Made by a program: the position numbers and the translations under genes
The notes under the pieces: generated by a model
What the model was told of the DNA's origin: nothing
Database searches by the model: none
Seen by the model: only the letters and a program-made list of their open reading frames with translations
Shown here: in pieces, positions 60,491 to 64,000 of the stretch
Position numbering within the stretch: the stretch's first letter is position 1
Layout of the letters: each line of letters opens with the position of its first letter
Assembly: GCA_023441805.1 (NCBI GenBank)
Contig: JAEZNO010000014.1
Coordinates: forward strand, 62,001-126,000
DNA: 64,000 nt
Reading direction: 5' to 3'
Source of the DNA: Bacteroidota bacterium
GTDB lineage: Bacteria > Bacteroidota > Bacteroidia > Bacteroidales > Lentimicrobiaceae

Positions 60491-61585
60491 ATGAACAGAG
60501 TATTAGTAATGAATGGCGGTGGCGACTGTCCCGGTTTGAATGCAGTAATTCGTGCAATCGTTAAAAGAGCCGCCCGTGAAAAGAATTGGGAAGTGGTTGG
60601 AAGCATCGAAGCTTTCAATGGTATTCTCCGTGAACCAACTGAAATAGTGGTTCTAGATGAAAAAGCTGTCTCAGGAATACATTATCAGGGAGGCACAATA
60701 CTTCAGACTACCAATAAAGGAGGTCCCTATGCATGGCCTGTTCGTCAGAAAGATGGTTCATACATTGCTGTAGACCGCTCTGACGAAATGATTCGGAAAA
60801 TACAGTACCTTGGAATAGATGCTGTTATAAATATAGGAGGGGATGGTTCCCAAAGAATATCTCAGAGATTATTTGAGCAGGGGCTAAATATTATAGGTGT
60901 TCCAAAGACTATCGATAACGACCTGTCAGCCACTGATGCAACTTTCGGATTTCAAACTGCTATTCAAATAGCAACTGAGGCTGTCGATAAACTCGTAACC
61001 ACAGCGGCAAGTCATAACAGGGTTCAGATTCTTGAAGTAATGGGACGAAATGCAGGTTGGATTGCCCTTAATGCTGCCGTTGCCGGAGGAGCAGAAATTT
61101 GCCTCTTACCGGAGTTTCCTTACGACATCAATAAAGTGCTTGAGAAAGTTGAAAGTCGTTTCCAGAAAGGACGTGGATTCATCAATATAGTGATTTCAGA
61201 AGGAGCCAAGAATCTAAAGGGTGAGACCGTATCAACCCGCAGTAATGAGGTTGGCTATGAAAACATAAGATTGGGAGGTGTTGGATTCAGATTAGAACAG
61301 GAACTTAAAGATGCCGGTTGTGAGCATAGTATCCGCACAACCGTTTTGGGACATCTGCAAAGAGGCGGGGTGCCAATAGCATACGACAGAGTTTTGGCAA
61401 CTCAATACGGTGTAAAAGCAATGGAACTTGTTTTAGCAGGAGAATTTGGTCGAATGGTATCTTATCGCCATCCTTATATCACATCGGTTACATTGAAAGA
61501 AGCAATTCAACAGCCGAATCTTGTTGATTCAGACACTGCACTGATGAAGACCGCTCGTGGGATAGGGATATCATTCGGGGATTAA
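60491..61585 (+). CDS. pfkA: 6-phosphofructokinase
   Basis: 364 residues from ATG 60491 (NRVLVMNGGGDCPGLNAVIR). Phosphorylates fructose 6-phosphate. The phosphoryl-donor loop reads INIGGDGSQR, with the Gly typical of ATP enzymes (PPi enzymes have Asp there). The next loop is PKTIDNDL, with Lys where E. coli PfkA has Gly. This Gly/Lys pair is known from group III ATP-dependent enzymes, so ATP is the likely donor. The catalytic and sugar residues in TIDND, MGRNAGWIAL and SEGAKN are present. It faces mgsA across about 170 bases. Confidence 0.93.
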   Translation: MNRVLVMNGGGDCPGLNAVIRAIVKRAAREKNWEVVGSIEAFNGILREPTEIVVLDEKAVSGIHYQGGTILQTTNKGGPYAWPVRQKDGSYIAVDRSDEMIRKIQYLGIDAVINIGGDGSQRISQRLFEQGLNIIGVPKTIDNDLSATDATFGFQTAIQIATEAVDKLVTTAASHNRVQILEVMGRNAGWIALNAAVAGGAEICLLPEFPYDINKVLEKVESRFQKGRGFINIVISEGAKNLKGETVSTRSNEVGYENIRLGGVGFRLEQELKDAGCEHSIRTTVLGHLQRGGVPIAYDRVLATQYGVKAMELVLAGEFGRMVSYRHPYITSVTLKEAIQQPNLVDSDTALMKTARGIGISFGD

Positions 61586-61595
61586 GAAGCTTCGC

Positions 61596-61805
61596 GTTCA
61601 AAGCTGGTTCAATGCTGCGCGATCAAGATAGTTCACGAATTCAAATTAGTTCAAAGTTGCTCGTTTATAGATTGATAGAAGCTGTAGAGTGCAAGTAATG
61701 ATTTGTTTTTAGACTTACGTCTAATATCTTCCTAATTATCGCCTTCCGGACGAAAAAGCAACTTTGAACAATCTTGAACTATTATAAACAATCTTGAACT
61801 ATCTT
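61596..61805. repeat. Loose inverted arrays of GTTCAA-type units
   Basis: Left arm (61596-61659): GTTCAAAGCTG, GTTCAATGCTG, then GATCAAGATA, GTTCACGA, ATTCAAATTA and GTTCAAAGTTG at 8-14 base spacing. Right arm (61759-61805): CAACTTTGAAC, the exact complement of the last left unit, then AATCTTGAAC, TATTATAAAC, AATCTTGAAC. The arms are about 100 bp apart. Located between the convergent ends of pfkA and the VanZ gene; no separate terminator was found there. Confidence 0.65.
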
Positions 61806-62289
61806 ACTTGGCTTTGAATATACGCTTGATGATGAGATAATACAATATCGATCCAATCAAGACGCCGGCAATATTTGCATAGAGATCATAAATAGAGTAG
61901 TGGCGGCCAATGCCCATGGTGCGTTGCATTACTTCCATAAAAAATCCCCAGGCTACAGCCATTAATGCAACCAATAAGTAGTTGGCCCATACGCCGGAAT
62001 TGTTGCTTAATGTACTATCATTTTGCCCGATATCAGAATCTGAATTCATATAGGAGTTCTTTCCTCCCATTCTATTGATCTTGCTTATACCTGTATTGAG
62101 TGTCCACAGTCCCAGAAAACTAAATCCGAGATACATAATCAGGTGTACTATTTTATCGAGGTTCGGAATATATAAGAGTCGCGGCATTTGTCGGGGAGAT
62201 GCCAGTGACGCATACACAATAGCCATCAGATAACCTATGAACAAGCCTAATCTGATATAAAAGGGAACACGGGTGAGCAGGTCTTTCAT
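61804..62289 (-). CDS. VanZ-like family membrane protein
   Basis: 161 residues with four membrane helices. The VanZ pattern is seen in YASLASPRQMP, IPNLDKIVHLIMYLGFSFLGLW, MAVAWGFFMEVMQRTMGIGRHYSIYDLYANIAGVLIG. The acidic residues around FMEVMQ and DLYAN are typical. A polar insert (GGKNSYMNSDSDIGQNDSTLSN) lies between helices two and three. Family function is unclear outside the glycopeptide-resistance member. Confidence 0.87.
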   Translation of the reverse strand: MKDLLTRVPFYIRLGLFIGYLMAIVYASLASPRQMPRLLYIPNLDKIVHLIMYLGFSFLGLWTLNTGISKINRMGGKNSYMNSDSDIGQNDSTLSNNSGVWANYLLVALMAVAWGFFMEVMQRTMGIGRHYSIYDLYANIAGVLIGSILYYLIIKRIFKAK

Positions 62290-62421
62290 AAAGCAACTAA
62301 GAAATTCTCAAGAGTGTAGAAAAGTTGTATGCTATCATTCTTATTTAAATATGAGCAAAGATAAAGAATTGATTAGTTTGATTTGCGAAGGACGACAATA
62401 GAGACCGAATTTATTTAAAAC

Positions 62422-62495
62422 AATAGAAAGCGACTTTAATTAAAACGTACAACAGAAAGCAACTTTATTAATACATAAAATAGAAAGTGACTTTA
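62422..62495. repeat. Three copies of a 28-29-bp AGAAAG..ACTTTA repeat
   Basis: AGAAAGCGACTTTA, AGAAAGCAACTTTA and AGAAAGTGACTTTA start at 62425, 62454 and 62482, spaced 29 and 28 bases. Each copy is itself near-palindromic (AAAG and CTTT). They sit between the terminator of the T9SS gene and the VanZ gene. Confidence 0.75.
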
Positions 62496-62500
62496 TAAAA

Positions 62501-62535
62501 AAAGGAAAGAGGCTGCCCTTTTGAGACAGCCTCTT
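62501..62535 (-). terminator. Terminator of the T9SS cargo gene
   Basis: AAGAGGCTG (62507-62515) pairs with CAGCCTCTT (62527-62535). On the minus strand the stem is followed by a T-rich run (complement of 62495-62506). The stem equals that at 45268-45295. Confidence 0.85.
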
Positions 62536-62556
62536 CAATCAAGGTGTTAAGACCTT

Positions 62557-64000
62557 TTAGTGAGTACCAATGATTTGTTTGGTTGTTACGCCATACGTAG
62601 TCTTCAGTACTACTAAGAATACTTGTTCACTTCTGTTTTGTGCAGGAGCAAACATGTGTGAGTATTCAATCCCCGCTTTAGCCATACCATCATAAATGGT
62701 GGCTATCTTAACTCCCTGTAGGTTGTAAACTTCAAGGGTAACTTTCGAAGATTCTTTCACAGCATACTTAATTTCAACCTTATCCTTGAATGGATTTGGT
62801 GAAACAGATATCAGAACATCCTCATCAATCGACTTCGAAACTTCGCCACCAATAACCGGTGAAGAAACATAAGCATCGTTTATAGCAGCCCATCTGCAAT
62901 CTTCATCAAATGCTTCGTTGATAAATGCAGCAGCATCTGCTATGTCACCAAGTGATGGGTTACCTGAAGAAGGAATGTAAACTTTACCCAGAGCATCATT
63001 TGCTAATTCCATCAAAGCAGCTACAGTAGCGCCACCATAATGTGTTTCAAGGTAATTAACAACAGTCTGAGATACGTTCAATGTCATCCAGTTAAAGGTC
63101 AGAGCGTCAGGAACTGTGCTGCAACCATAAGCATTGGAAGCAACAAGGAATGGCTCATTAAGCGGTAATCCTGCCAGTCCCGGATCACTATTTCTCAAAT
63201 TAATAGCGAGTGTCAGGCTCTGTCCTAACAGTACGTTCTTCTTGAGATTGTTGTTGTTATTCCAGCAAACGTAATCAGCATTCAATCCTGCTGAAGGACC
63301 ACCGGCCGGTAACAGATCTTCAATACATTCAGCACCGGCTTCGCCATCAGTTGAATAATATGAATGACCATCACGACCAATAGTAATTCCTACAGGTGTT
63401 AGCAATTCAACAAGACGATCATGTTGTGAAACGCCATTGCAGTAGTTGCCACCAGGCTGACCCCAGCCTCCCATTGTGAGAGTGCAGTTTTCGCTTGCAG
63501 GAGTACATTCGATGGTATATTCGCATGTAACTTCACATCCATTTACATCTGTGATAACCAGGATGAATGTTGCAGATGCATCCGACATAGCATTAAATGT
63601 GATGATTGTGCTATTAACCGGACTGGTTATTACCCAATCAGAACCAGGAGCAAGACTCCATGATACAGAAGCATAAGGAACATTGATAGTTGCAGCAAGT
63701 GTATTATTTACCATCTGGCAGAATACCGGCTTGCCTTCATTTACAACATATTCAACATCCTGTGCACAATCGTAAGTAATGTCGATAGTGAACTCGCAAG
63801 TCCCTTCATTTCCGCAAAGATCAGTAGCTGAGTACACAACAGTGTGAATACCAGGTAACAGATCATTGAAGTATAATGGGAATACAGGATCATTTATAAC
63901 ATTACCGTCGATAGTAACTTTAAGAACGATATCCTCAACCTCAGTACAATTGTCGCTATACTCAGGTTCATAAAGAACCACATCCGGGCACCACTGAGCA
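62557..64000 (-). CDS. Large secreted protein with HYR-like repeats and T9SS sorting tail, 3' part
   Basis: The frame is open to the right edge, so this is the C-terminal 480 or so residues of a longer protein. It begins within a HYR-like repeat (GIHTVVYSATDLCGNEGTCEFTIDI), continues with a PKD-like region (FILVITDVNGCEVTCEYTIEC) and a Cys/Gly-rich unit starting TMGGWGQPGGNYCNG. It ends with a type A sorting tail (LISVSPNPFKDKVEIKYAVKESSKVTLEVYNLQG ... TTKQIIGTH). Expected to be exported by the T9SS to the cell surface or medium; no enzyme motif is visible in this part. Confidence 0.88.
   Translation of the reverse strand, partial: AQWCPDVVLYEPEYSDNCTEVEDIVLKVTIDGNVINDPVFPLYFNDLLPGIHTVVYSATDLCGNEGTCEFTIDITYDCAQDVEYVVNEGKPVFCQMVNNTLAATINVPYASVSWSLAPGSDWVITSPVNSTIITFNAMSDASATFILVITDVNGCEVTCEYTIECTPASENCTLTMGGWGQPGGNYCNGVSQHDRLVELLTPVGITIGRDGHSYYSTDGEAGAECIEDLLPAGGPSAGLNADYVCWNNNNNLKKNVLLGQSLTLAINLRNSDPGLAGLPLNEPFLVASNAYGCSTVPDALTFNWMTLNVSQTVVNYLETHYGGATVAALMELANDALGKVYIPSSGNPSLGDIADAAAFINEAFDEDCRWAAINDAYVSSPVIGGEVSKSIDEDVLISVSPNPFKDKVEIKYAVKESSKVTLEVYNLQGVKIATIYDGMAKAGIEYSHMFAPAQNRSEQVFLVVLKTTYGVTTKQIIGTH

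Overview
This window looks like a chromosomal segment of a Bacteroidota bacterium, probably Bacteroidales or a close relative. The evidence is PorQ and two proteins with type IX secretion (T9SS) C-terminal sorting tails, families that are largely Bacteroidota-specific (DUF4293, DUF6266, the fused E1 2-oxoacid dehydrogenase), a moderately AT-rich composition, and repeated Bacteroidota promoter elements (-33 TTG/TTTG, -7 TAnnTTTG). No rRNA, tRNA, CRISPR array, transposase or phage module was seen. Most of the window is ordinary core genome.

Layout. 0-7.6 kb: end of a YbbR-like gene, coaE, a tudor-like protein, aconitase, porQ, ispH, recF and a DciA/DUF721 gene. 7.6-18.1 kb (minus strand): FAH-family hydrolase, an epsilon-like exonuclease, E2 acyltransferase, a glycosyltransferase fused to a membrane/Rossmann module, a DUF6266 protein, the fused E1 alpha-beta dehydrogenase and two envelope proteins. 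18.2-24.8 kb (plus): a vitamin or nucleoside salvage operon (thiamine-binding-like protein, PnuC-type transporter, NadR-like kinase), a surface glycan block (GT4, formyltransferase-propeller fusion, flippase) and a CAP-SPOR protein. 24.9-35 kb: ParE/GyrB, NnrDE, a cyclase-like protein with a two-helix membrane partner, aroE, a TPR protein, glmM and a pirin. 35-45 kb: a COG2403-type GTPase, pyrBI, an AlbA_2 protein, a phosphoesterase, a GT39-like membrane protein, recR and argS. 45-54 kb: a secreted C10 protease, a HAD phosphatase, the cca - pRiA4 ORF3-like - miaA cluster and an S9 peptidase. 54-64 kb: an orphan receiver protein, GH31 and GH13 glycosidases, an SRPBCC protein, mgsA opposite a phosphofructokinase, a VanZ-like protein and the 3' part of a large T9SS cargo gene.

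How genes work together: E1 and E2 supply two of the three parts of a 2-oxoacid dehydrogenase complex (E3 is not here). PorQ belongs to the machinery that would export the two sorted proteins. GH31 and GH13 degrade alpha-glucans, and phosphofructokinase with methylglyoxal synthase sits at a glycolytic control point.

The least explained signal is intergenic. At 13541-13633 four 11-bp units face four inverted 11-bp units across a 5-bp spacer. At 58842-58932 the same 4+4 plan recurs with an unrelated unit sequence, and a variant unit occupies the mirror position in both arms. Looser relatives occur at 61596-61805 and 62422-62495. I do not recognise these as a named element. Other points worth a look are a class III cyclase-like protein lacking the canonical Asn, a formyltransferase-like fusion lacking its Asn, and a glycosyltransferase joined to a sugar-phosphotransferase-type module without the catalytic end. 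Start codons were moved inward where a promoter element, signal peptide or family alignment favoured it.
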